Assembly: GCA_002352545.1 (NCBI GenBank)
Contig: DEIO01000020.1
Coordinates: 95,006 to 134,080 of the forward strand
Length of the DNA: 39,075 nucleotides
Reading direction: 5' to 3'
DNA from: Patescibacteria group bacterium UBA2772
Lineage (GTDB): Bacteria; Patescibacteriota; Minisyncoccia; Moranbacterales; DUUL01
The position numbers were made by a program, and so were the translations under genes. Position 1 is the first letter of the stretch, and every line of letters starts with the position of its first letter. Shown piece by piece: positions 32,199-39,075 of the stretch. A model generated the notes under the pieces. It was not told the origin of the DNA. It ran no database searches and worked only from the letters and a program-made list of their open reading frames with translations.

Positions 32199-34901
32199 CT
32201 ATTCATCTAAATTGTTATAGTCAGCGTTTCTATCATCTGATCCAATGTCCTCTAATAAAGGTGTCGCTTCCTCGGGAATTGGTTGTGACTCTAAACCTGG
32301 ATTAATCCCTGGTTGAGTGCTAGCAGGAGACTCATTGCCTGTTTCGTCAATCGTTGCTCCTTCACCCAATCCATCAAGTGCTGCTTTTCCACTCTCAAGA
32401 TTATTAATAATCTTATTTAGATCAGCATTGTCTGGATTAGACGCTGCAACCTTCTTGAATTGTTCAAGTGCACCTTTCCTATCGCCTTCCTTATCAAGAA
32501 CCAAACCTAGAAAATATCTTGCATTAGCATATTCACTGTCAACACTGACTGCCGCCATAAATTCTTTCTTAGCTTCAGTGAACATTTCTTTCTTGTAATA
32601 GAAGAGTCCTTGTCTGAAAGCAATACTTGCAACATTTGGATATTGCTTTCTATTTTCTTTACCCTTTTCAATTGCTCCATCAATATTCCCTTCTCTTTCA
32701 TATATCCCAACAGTCAGAAGATTGGCTGGAGTATAATCAGCTTTAATCTTCAAAGCTTTGTTGATATTCTCTCTTGCAACCACTAAATTCTTTTGACTTT
32801 CTTCTGGCAATTCTCCATCTTTCAATGTTCCATCTTGTCTTGCTCTCAAAACAGCAATATCTGATAAAGAAACATAAATACTAGCAATCTTTTGATACAA
32901 AGCTGGATTATTTGGATCTAGCTTTATCGCTTCTTGATAAGCCTCTATAGCTTTCTTATCAGCACCCTCCATTGTTACCAAAACTCCTTCGTATACCCTT
33001 GCTAATGCAAGATGGTTGTCTACATTCAATTTGTTCAAACTTTGAGCTCTAGCCGCACTTTCGATAGCTCCTCGCACCAGGCCACTAACCATTGCTGATT
33101 CTTCAGCTGATAACTTTTCGCCTTTACTCTCTGCAACTTTCTTATTTGCTTGAGCAAAAAGTGCAATTGAAAGATTTCTATAATACACATCTCTATTCAC
33201 ATCAAGCTCAACTGATTTACCAAGTTCCTTTTGAACAGAATCCAAATCTCCACCCTTAGCATCAACAATAAGTGCTTTGTTGAAATGGATAGCTGCGAAA
33301 TATTTTTGATTCTCAAGATAAATCGAGGCAATAAAACCAATAATCACAAGTACAAACACAAATGAAAGCACTAATGAAGAAGTTGGTGATGCAGAAGTCG
33401 TTACGAATTCCTTTGTCTCATCTTTTCCTTCTTTCAAAGTTGAAAATGCTAAGAACAAAGCAAGACTAAACCACCACAAAAAGAGAACCGTAAGATTTGT
33501 TAGATACACAAATAGAATCAATGTTACAAACAACCAAACCATTCCAATCCCAATTGCCATATAGCCACCATTTTCGTCTTCTTTCTCTTTCGTTTCCTTG
33601 GTAACGCCTTTAAACAAAGCAAATATCCCTGAACCAACCAAGAACAAGAAAGTTAATCCTCCTAAAATTCCAGTTGTTGAAAGAAGAGTTAGAAAATAAC
33701 TTGATGCACTATTAAAATTAATTGCCCAATATTTACCAAGATTATCTGGTCTATTTTTTTGATATACGTTTGTATAAGTTGTTGGACCTGAACCTAACAT
33801 TGGATTCTCCTTAATAGAAGCCACTGCAATCTTAGCAGAAGTTTTGTGATTCAATAAAAGCTCTACTGGCAATTCCTTTTTAATCAAAGGTGTATTCCTA
33901 AGAATCATCATCAAAGTCAAAACTAGGAAAATCATTGGTATGATTCTAGCTTGTCCTTGAGCCTTTCTACCAATCAGAACAGTAGCACCAAACAAAAATG
34001 CCATACACAAAATAAGTGCAATCCAAATGATTTTAAAATTAAACACCATAAGCACAAAGAAGAAAAAGAACGCTAAACCGATCAAAGCAATCTTCAAAAC
34101 CTTGGAAACATCACTCAAGAACATTGATAAAGAAAGCAAGAATAGTGCTCCAACATAGATCGCCAATGTATAAACAGAACCAACTGTATTAAAGAATGGG
34201 GTCTTAGAAAATTCTAATGGCAAGATATACACTCCCCAAATTTGCAAAACCCCAAAAAGAGCTGTGACAAAGCCACTCACCAAAAATACAATAACCACTC
34301 TTAACGCTTCTGCTCTTGTCTTGATTGTGTTCAAAACAAGAAAAAAGAAGGCCACTAGAAATAATAATGTTACAAAAGAGTTTCCTTCTCCACCGAAAAA
34401 TCCCCAAAGACTCTGCTCTCGATAATCAGAGAAAGCTGTACTCAAACCAAAAATCGCAAAAAACGTTATCACTGGAACAAGGATAAAATTCTTCTTGAAT
34501 CTAATCTCATTCTTCCATGCCATTTTTCCAACCCAAGCTAAAAATCCAATTCCAACTACTAAAACCAAGAATACCTGTTTGTTAAGTTCCAAAATAGAAG
34601 GTACATTTGGTGCAAAAAACAAAGGTAATAAAGAGATCGTCGAATAAATTGAAGATTTAACAATAATATCAACAATCTTCATTGCTAAATTATCACTATT
34701 AGACTCATCAGCTTTTGGCAATTTCATTTTTGGCAAATTGCCAAATTTTCCAGTAACCTTTTTTTGTATAGGATTTATTTTTTGTTTTTGAACTGCGTTT
34801 GCTCCGATATTCACTCCTACCTTCTGACCGTTACCGTTTTGTGACATTGCTCTATTCGGAGCAACCTGACCAATATCCCCATTTGTGTTTAAACTATTCA
34901 T
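32199..34901 (-). CDS. O-antigen-ligase-like membrane protein with TPR domain
   Basis: 900 residues. A Gly/Asn/Gln-rich cytoplasmic tail (1-70) precedes about a dozen membrane helices (roughly 80-530). A Wzy/WaaL-type loop (SIKENPMLGSGPTTYTNVYQKNRP, about 365-390) lies between helices, then a last helix (LVLSFVFVLVIIGFIASIYL). Residues 550-850 contain several TPR units (AIEAYQEAIKLDPNNPALY, ARYFLGLVLDKEGDRKGALE). The Pro/Glu/Asp-rich C-terminus looks disordered. Ligases of this kind join glycan chains to lipid or protein carriers, and TPR-fused forms include protein O-glycosyltransferases. Target unknown. Monocistronic, with its own promoter and terminator. Confidence 0.83.
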   Translation of the reverse strand: MNSLNTNGDIGQVAPNRAMSQNGNGQKVGVNIGANAVQKQKINPIQKKVTGKFGNLPKMKLPKADESNSDNLAMKIVDIIVKSSIYSTISLLPLFFAPNVPSILELNKQVFLVLVVGIGFLAWVGKMAWKNEIRFKKNFILVPVITFFAIFGLSTAFSDYREQSLWGFFGGEGNSFVTLLFLVAFFFLVLNTIKTRAEALRVVIVFLVSGFVTALFGVLQIWGVYILPLEFSKTPFFNTVGSVYTLAIYVGALFLLSLSMFLSDVSKVLKIALIGLAFFFFFVLMVFNFKIIWIALILCMAFLFGATVLIGRKAQGQARIIPMIFLVLTLMMILRNTPLIKKELPVELLLNHKTSAKIAVASIKENPMLGSGPTTYTNVYQKNRPDNLGKYWAINFNSASSYFLTLLSTTGILGGLTFLFLVGSGIFALFKGVTKETKEKEDENGGYMAIGIGMVWLFVTLILFVYLTNLTVLFLWWFSLALFLAFSTLKEGKDETKEFVTTSASPTSSLVLSFVFVLVIIGFIASIYLENQKYFAAIHFNKALIVDAKGGDLDSVQKELGKSVELDVNRDVYYRNLSIALFAQANKKVAESKGEKLSAEESAMVSGLVRGAIESAARAQSLNKLNVDNHLALARVYEGVLVTMEGADKKAIEAYQEAIKLDPNNPALYQKIASIYVSLSDIAVLRARQDGTLKDGELPEESQKNLVVARENINKALKIKADYTPANLLTVGIYEREGNIDGAIEKGKENRKQYPNVASIAFRQGLFYYKKEMFTEAKKEFMAAVSVDSEYANARYFLGLVLDKEGDRKGALEQFKKVAASNPDNADLNKIINNLESGKAALDGLGEGATIDETGNESPASTQPGINPGLESQPIPEEATPLLEDIGSDDRNADYNNLDE

Positions 34902-34960
34902 TTATGATTTTTAAATATATTTATTTATATTATTTTACAAACAAACAACCTGTGCTAGCC

Positions 34961-34989
34961 ATTTTAGCACTTCCTTTAAATATTCACAA
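34961..34989 (-). promoter_or_regulatory. Promoter of the O-antigen-ligase/TPR gene
   Basis: Minus strand TTGTGA (34984-34989), 17-nt spacer, TAAAAT (34961-34966). Confidence 0.55.
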
Positions 34990-34990
34990 G

Positions 34991-35019
34991 TTGAACTATT
35001 TACAAAAATAATATATAAT
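34991..35019 (+). promoter_or_regulatory. Promoter of the DUF212 gene
   Basis: TTGAAC (34991-34996), 17-nt spacer, TATAAT (35014-35019). Its -35 box is 1 nt from the -35 box of the divergent promoter. A small hairpin AGTTG/CAACT follows at the likely 5' end of the mRNA. Confidence 0.65.
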
Positions 35020-35061
35020 TAAGTTGCTTTCAACTCAAGACTGAACTTAAAAATAAAAACA

Positions 35062-35505
35062 ATGGAATTCATAAAAAACTTGAAGCTAATTTCAATTCCA
35101 CTTATTGTAATGTCCCTTGCTCAATTGACTAAGTTTGCACTGTTTTCCATTAAAAGTGGCAGCATTAGATGGAACTATATAATGACTCATGGACACATGC
35201 CTTCTGCACACAGTGCACTTGCTACTTCACTCGTAACTACAATTGGCTATTCAGAAGGAATTGGTTCTGGAGAATTTATAATAGCAGTTGTTTTGGCTCT
35301 TATCATATTAGATGATGCGCTTAGGATTAGAATGTATCTAGGCGATCAAGGAAGATTCCTAAATATGCTAACACACACACTAAACTTAGACCCCAAACAA
35401 TATCCTAGACTAAAAGAACATGTTGGACATCGCGTAAGTGAAGTTCTCTGTGGAATCTTATTTGGATTTGTTATTTCTTGGCTTCTAATTCAACTTTTCA
35501 TTTAA
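35062..35505 (+). CDS. DUF212 (divergent PAP2) family membrane protein
   Basis: 147 residues. Small integral membrane protein with the family signatures GHMPSAHSA (about 44-52) and KEHVGHRVSEVLCGILFG (about 118-135), plus DDALRIRMYLGDQGRFLN in the middle. DUF212/YuiD proteins are distantly related to PAP2-type lipid phosphatases, with the histidine-containing motifs as the probable active site. The substrate (undecaprenyl pyrophosphate or another lipid phosphate) is unproven. Single gene with its own promoter and terminator. Confidence 0.9.
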   Translation: MEFIKNLKLISIPLIVMSLAQLTKFALFSIKSGSIRWNYIMTHGHMPSAHSALATSLVTTIGYSEGIGSGEFIIAVVLALIILDDALRIRMYLGDQGRFLNMLTHTLNLDPKQYPRLKEHVGHRVSEVLCGILFGFVISWLLIQLFI

Positions 35506-35525
35506 CTAAATTTACTTTCTGGAAA

Positions 35526-35553
35526 CAAAAAACTGCCATTATGTCAGTTTTTT
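35526..35553. terminator. Terminator between the DUF212 gene and murE
   Basis: AAAAACTG pairs with CAGTTTTT around CCATTATGT, then more T. It could serve both convergent units. Confidence 0.75.
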
Positions 35554-35579
35554 TATACACTATTTCTCAAATTCCAAAT

Positions 35580-36869
35580 CTATTCTTCATCTAAAAGCTC
35601 TTTAATAACTCTCTTATCATTCCATGGAATTCTCTCTTTCCCAATTGCCATAGTCTCCTCAGCGCCTTTTCCTGTAACTAAAATAAAATCACCTTCAGTG
35701 GCTATCTCTAAAGCCTTCTTTATTGCCTCTCTTCGTTGCGAGATTTTCCAACAATTCTTCCCTTCTTTCATACCACCAGACAAAATACCTTGGAAAACTT
35801 CATTAATAATCTGATCTGGATCCTCTCCATATGGATCTTCATTTGTAACAATCGCAAAGTTTCCATATTTAGCAACTATTTCACCCATAATTGGACGTTT
35901 TCCTCTGTCTCTCTCTCCACAACTTCCAAAAACCCAGATTATTTTCTTAAATTCATGGTTAGACTGAGCTCTTCTTAATAGATATCCAATTTTTTCCATT
36001 GAATCAGGTGTAAGTGCATAGTCTACCATGATCGACAAATCCCTATTATTGTCCACGTAATCCATTCTTCCACTAACGGTTTCGATTTGTTCTAATGCTT
36101 TTCTGGAAGTATTCAAACGAACACCCTGTAAACTAGCAATACAAACTGCAGCAAGAGCATTTTCAATATTAAAAACTCCTGGTAAACTCAAATGAAATCT
36201 CTCCCCTCTAATAGTGAAATATGATCCTCTGATACTTGAAGTAATTCTCTCACCCAAAACAGTCATCAATGTCCCATCTTTCTTGAAGTTTCCCCATTTA
36301 TCTTTGTCAGTAGTGAAACCAATTACTCGATTTTTGTTTTTTTCTGCGATACCCACGAATCTTTGTGGCACTTCCATATCCAAATTGACTACTCCGAACC
36401 CATTTTTCTTCAATTTTTTAAATAATTTTGCCTTGGTATCACGATATTTATTCATTGAAACATGATAGTCTAGATGTTCTCTTGTAACATTTGTAACAAC
36501 AGCGACATCAAAATACACGCCCCAAAGACGACTCTGGTCCAATGCATGCGAAGAAACTTCTAGAACTAGATATTCACATCTCTCTTCAATAGCTCTTTTG
36601 ATAAATTTTTGCACATTCCACGCAGAAAGTGTTGTGAATTTTGTTTCATTCACCCACTCTTTCTTTGCAAACTTAAAATTAATTGTGGAAGCCATCGCCA
36701 CCCTGTGCCCATCCTCCTCTAAAATCTTCCCAATCATTTGAATAGTAGTAGTTTTTCCGTTTGTCCCTGTAACTCCAATAACCTTGATTCTTTTCGAAGG
36801 AAACTTGAAATATAGAGCTACAAAAAAAGACCAAATTAAATGATATTTATTTTTAGTCCATCGTATCAT
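35580..36869 (-). CDS. murE: MurE-type Mur ligase, short N-terminus
   Basis: 429 residues against about 480-500 for usual MurE. ATP-dependent ligase adding the third residue of the peptidoglycan stem peptide. P-loop GTNGKTTT at 35-42, SSHALDQSRL at 106-115, TNVTREHLDYH at 126-136, likely carbamylated lysine in YRDTKAKLF, and VFGSCGERDRGKRPIMG at 313-329. The N-terminal UDP-binding domain is mostly missing. Two usual signatures differ: VDYAHTPD reads VDYALTPD (L286) and DNPR reads NEDPYGEDP, so the amino-acid specificity (mDAP or Lys) cannot be inferred. It starts 1 nt after the femX-like gene ends, in one operon. A MurE-like ligase with another role is possible. Confidence 0.82.
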   Translation of the reverse strand: MIRWTKNKYHLIWSFFVALYFKFPSKRIKVIGVTGTNGKTTTIQMIGKILEEDGHRVAMASTINFKFAKKEWVNETKFTTLSAWNVQKFIKRAIEERCEYLVLEVSSHALDQSRLWGVYFDVAVVTNVTREHLDYHVSMNKYRDTKAKLFKKLKKNGFGVVNLDMEVPQRFVGIAEKNKNRVIGFTTDKDKWGNFKKDGTLMTVLGERITSSIRGSYFTIRGERFHLSLPGVFNIENALAAVCIASLQGVRLNTSRKALEQIETVSGRMDYVDNNRDLSIMVDYALTPDSMEKIGYLLRRAQSNHEFKKIIWVFGSCGERDRGKRPIMGEIVAKYGNFAIVTNEDPYGEDPDQIINEVFQGILSGGMKEGKNCWKISQRREAIKKALEIATEGDFILVTGKGAEETMAIGKERIPWNDKRVIKELLDEE

Positions 36870-36870
36870 C

Positions 36871-37881
36871 TTACGCTTTTTTTATTTTTAATTTACGCAA
36901 AATATCTTTAATACTTTGCAGTACTTTATAAGTATAATACTTCTTTTTATCAATCACAATATCCCAACAACCTGGAAACTTCACAACCTCTGTATTAGGG
37001 GAAAATCCAACTTTAAATTTAGTAATTCCAGACCAATTGTTTTTTATCAATTTATCATCTTCATCTTTTTGTATTTTCGTTCCACCAAAATCATACTTTG
37101 AAAATCCTTGCTTCCTTGCATCGCAAATGACACTCCATTGCAAAAGATGTGAAGCCATTACATTCCGATTTTTATTAGAAGAAGCACCATGCAGATATGT
37201 TACAACCGAGCCAAAGAAAGAAACTAATGCCGAGGCAATGATCTCTCCTTCAAATCTAGCAACATAGAGTTTCAAATTCTCCTTAGAAATAGACTCCAAC
37301 ATTTTTTCATAATACTCTCGAGGATGAATCATGATACCATCCCGCTTCGCAGTTTCTTCTGACAATTGCAAAAAGGCTTCGATAGCTTCAGCAGTAAAAT
37401 CTACAGATACTTCAACTCCTCGCTTCTTGGCTAAACGAACATTATAACGAGTCTTAGACTTCATGGCACTTAAAATTTCATCTTCTGTCTTGGAAATATC
37501 GATAATCAAGGTCTGAGCCGGTTGATGATCTTTCTTCGATTTTACAATAGAAAAACCCTTGTTTTGAACAAATATCTTTATATTCTTCAAATCAACTTTG
37601 GTTTGAGGCTCAATTCGAACCCAAGCACTCCCATTCTCCTTGGCCATCACAATAAGTTCATCAACACAATCATTCTCCTGATTTTTGGCTAAAAAAATTG
37701 GACCCCTTGGAACAAATAGATAACTTCCAACCACCGACAATTTATTGCTAATTGCATTGACACGAAAAGAGTTTTTCTTGTTCTTTTTGAAAATCTTTTT
37801 CCCAAAAAATGCCTGAAAATCAATCCACTGATCTGATTGCAGAAAACCTCCATCGACTATATCCATCTTATTTTTCTCCAT
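36871..37881 (-). CDS. FemX/FemAB-family peptidoglycan bridge aminoacyltransferase
   Basis: 336 residues with two GNAT-like halves, as in FemX, which adds amino acids from aminoacyl-tRNA to the peptidoglycan precursor to build cross-bridges. Visible features are TRYNVRLAKKRGVEV (about 143-157), a typical substrate-loop region, ASALVSFFGSVVTYLHGASS, MASHLLQWSVICDARKQGF and YDFGGTKI. It lies 7 nt after ruvA and 1 nt before murE, so the wall-peptide role is supported by context. The bridge amino acid is unknown. Confidence 0.87.
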   Translation of the reverse strand: MEKNKMDIVDGGFLQSDQWIDFQAFFGKKIFKKNKKNSFRVNAISNKLSVVGSYLFVPRGPIFLAKNQENDCVDELIVMAKENGSAWVRIEPQTKVDLKNIKIFVQNKGFSIVKSKKDHQPAQTLIIDISKTEDEILSAMKSKTRYNVRLAKKRGVEVSVDFTAEAIEAFLQLSEETAKRDGIMIHPREYYEKMLESISKENLKLYVARFEGEIIASALVSFFGSVVTYLHGASSNKNRNVMASHLLQWSVICDARKQGFSKYDFGGTKIQKDEDDKLIKNNWSGITKFKVGFSPNTEVVKFPGCWDIVIDKKKYYTYKVLQSIKDILRKLKIKKA

Positions 37882-37888
37882 CTTATTT

Positions 37889-38455
37889 TTATTTTTTCAT
37901 AGACTTAAGTGCAAATTTAATCTTGTCAGAAATATCAACCAAATCATTAGGAATTTTCTTATTTGCTTCCCTAGCTTCTCCAGTAGAATACCCCATTCCG
38001 ATAAGAGCTTCTATTACTTCATATTCTTCTTCGGTGTCATCTTCTATAATAATAATTGAATCTATCTTATTGCTAAGTTCCAAAATAATTCTTTCTGCAG
38101 TCTTCTTCCCAATTCCAGAAACCTTTGTCAATATCCCTGGATCATTCTTCTTTATCGCACTCTTCAACGTTGCTGGAGACGCTATCGTTAATATCCCCAA
38201 TCCAGCTTTTGGTCCAACTCCAGAAATTGAAAGCAACAGCTCAAACATCTCAAGTTCTTCTAACACTTCAAAGCCATATAAATTTATATGATCTTCTTTA
38301 ACATTTGTGTGTATAAAAAGAGAAGTTTCCTTTTTCGCAGAAACTTTTCCTAGCGTAATTTCAGATAAAAACACTCTATAGCCAACACCCTTCACATCAA
38401 TAATAGCAAAATTCTTCCGAATCAAGCTCACTTCTCCAGTCAATTTAGCAATCAT
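37889..38455 (-). CDS. ruvA: Holliday junction branch migration protein RuvA
   Basis: 188 residues. Tetramer that binds Holliday junctions and loads the RuvB motor. OB-fold N-terminal domain (MIAKLTGEVSLIRKNFAIIDVKGVGYRV). Two helix-hairpin-helix motifs follow: LLSISGVGPKAGLGIL (about 73-88) and LTKVSGIGKKTAERII (about 109-124). The short C-terminal domain III (YEVIEALIGMGYSTGEAREA) contacts RuvB. First gene of the ruvA-femX-murE operon; ruvB and ruvC are not in the window. Confidence 0.96.
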   Translation of the reverse strand: MIAKLTGEVSLIRKNFAIIDVKGVGYRVFLSEITLGKVSAKKETSLFIHTNVKEDHINLYGFEVLEELEMFELLLSISGVGPKAGLGILTIASPATLKSAIKKNDPGILTKVSGIGKKTAERIILELSNKIDSIIIIEDDTEEEYEVIEALIGMGYSTGEAREANKKIPNDLVDISDKIKFALKSMKK

Positions 38456-38583
38456 TTTTATTAAATTCTATTTTATTTATCTTTAGTACATACTAGCATT
38501 TCCTTTACAAAACTTCCATAGCATGATAGTCTTTTAAGAGTTTCTGGTTAGCTCTAAAAGTATCTACTAGCTTGAAACTTTAG

Positions 38584-38604
38584 AATTTGAAAGTGTTTCA
38601 AATT
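38584..38604 (+). promoter_or_regulatory. Palindrome in the rpsT promoter region
   Basis: AATTTGAAA and TTTCAAATT flank GTG, 9 bp perfect. A TATAAA box lies at 38618-38623 just before the ATG. The palindrome overlaps the place of the -35 box and could be an operator or chance. Confidence 0.35.
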
Positions 38605-38631
38605 TCATAATTTGTATTATAAAGTAAAGAA

Positions 38632-38889
38632 ATGCCAAATCTAGCATCGGCAAAAAAATATGTTAGGATTACAGCACGAAGAACAGCTGAAAATCGTGCA
38701 AAAAAACTAACATATAGAAAAGATATCAAAGACTTCTTAGAAGCAATCAAGGGAAAAAAGACTAAAGAAGCTCAAAAACTCCTTGTTTTAGTTCAAAAAT
38801 CTCTTGACAAAGCAGTAAAAAATGGTGTGATCAAGAAAAATACAGCATCTAGAAACAAATCTAGACTTGCAAAAAAACTAGCAAAATAG
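38632..38889 (+). CDS. rpsT: 30S ribosomal protein S20
   Basis: 85 residues, strongly basic, all-helical. It opens MPNLASAKKYVRITARRTAENRAKK, the family pattern (usually SAKKRVRxxxxRxxRNxxxKS), and the tail GVIKKNTASRNKSRLAKKL is typical. Primary 16S rRNA-binding protein. Transcribed alone with a short leader; terminator follows. Confidence 0.95.
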   Translation: MPNLASAKKYVRITARRTAENRAKKLTYRKDIKDFLEAIKGKKTKEAQKLLVLVQKSLDKAVKNGVIKKNTASRNKSRLAKKLAK

Positions 38890-38910
38890 AATCTAGTTAC
38901 TATACAAATT

Positions 38911-38937
38911 AAAAACCGTTTTTAAGCGGTTTTTTTG
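38911..38937. terminator. Terminator of rpsT
   Basis: AAAAACCG and CGGTTTTTTT around TTTTTAAG; may also serve the converging gene. Confidence 0.8.
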
Positions 38938-38964
38938 TTTCCTAATATTACTACTCGATTTGAG

Positions 38965-39075
38965 CTATTTCTTTTTGCTTTTTTGAATTTCCTTAATCTT
39001 AGCAAGTTTAGCTTTTTGGACCATTCTTCTTTTTTGCAACTTAGTTACCTTTGGCTTGAAATCAGTTCGAAGTTC
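38965..39075 (-). CDS. C-terminal end of a small basic protein
   Basis: Only the last 36 codons are in the window (minus strand, stop TAG at 38965-38967). The sequence ELRTDFKPKVTKLQKRR continues with MVQKAKLAKIKEIQKSKKK; it is very rich in lysine. It could be a ribosomal or other nucleic-acid-binding protein; the family cannot be named from this piece. Confidence 0.55.
   Translation of the reverse strand, partial: ELRTDFKPKVTKLQKRRMVQKAKLAKIKEIQKSKKK

Noticed and set aside
1..39075. CRISPR array or restriction/defence island
   Set aside because: No regularly spaced direct repeats and no cas, restriction or toxin-antitoxin genes recognised.

Overview
The window reads as a low-GC bacterial chromosome segment from a small-genome lineage, most likely Patescibacteria/CPR and probably Parcubacteria-like. 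That placement is an inference from gene content: trimmed core enzymes (ThrS without a TGS domain, MiaB without TRAM, a MurE-type ligase with a short N-terminus), ADP-forming acetate-CoA ligase next to lower-glycolysis genes, NHL proteins with ADVVIGQ-type repeats, and a fused O-antigen-ligase-like/TPR membrane protein. The standard code fits: no core gene needs UGA as a sense codon.

Layout. 1-700: 5' part of tRNA-Glu (minus), remnant of a small membrane protein with an internal amber codon, then a secreted PEP-CTERM protein. 1490-9841 (minus): a probable operon eno - gpmI - pfkB-type kinase - acetate-CoA ligase - receiver/zinc-ribbon protein - recJ. Its metabolic core converts phosphoglycerate to PEP and conserves acetyl-CoA energy as ATP. 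10022: tRNA-Lys. 10.1-19.5 kb: an accessory island between tRNA-Lys and dnaE. It holds a secreted M23 peptidase, a membrane-anchored protein, a degenerate Leu-type tRNA-like element, a DUF4238 gene broken by one in-frame TGA, two orphan genes and a decayed ISNCY-like insertion sequence. The plus-strand genes are single units, most with their own promoter or 5' hairpin, own ribosome binding site and own terminator. Most are followed by a short repeat (GTTCGAAC ... GGGGAGCA) plus a hairpin. Two copies of a 299-bp repeat flank the 13.3-19.0 kb part.

19.5-39.1 kb is mostly housekeeping: dnaE, DUF2130, a membrane-anchored alpha/beta hydrolase, a small membrane ORF, mscL, thrS behind a T-box leader, miaB, a twice-frameshifted NHL surface-protein gene with an octamer tandem repeat abutting its start codon, the O-antigen-ligase/TPR protein, a DUF212 protein, the ruvA-femX-murE operon, rpsT, and the end of a small basic protein.

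The most notable points are the cassette-like island with its repeat family, the T-box with visible mutually exclusive helices, the tRNA-like element whose 3' arm doubles as a terminator arm, and the concentration of gene damage in accessory genes while core genes are intact.
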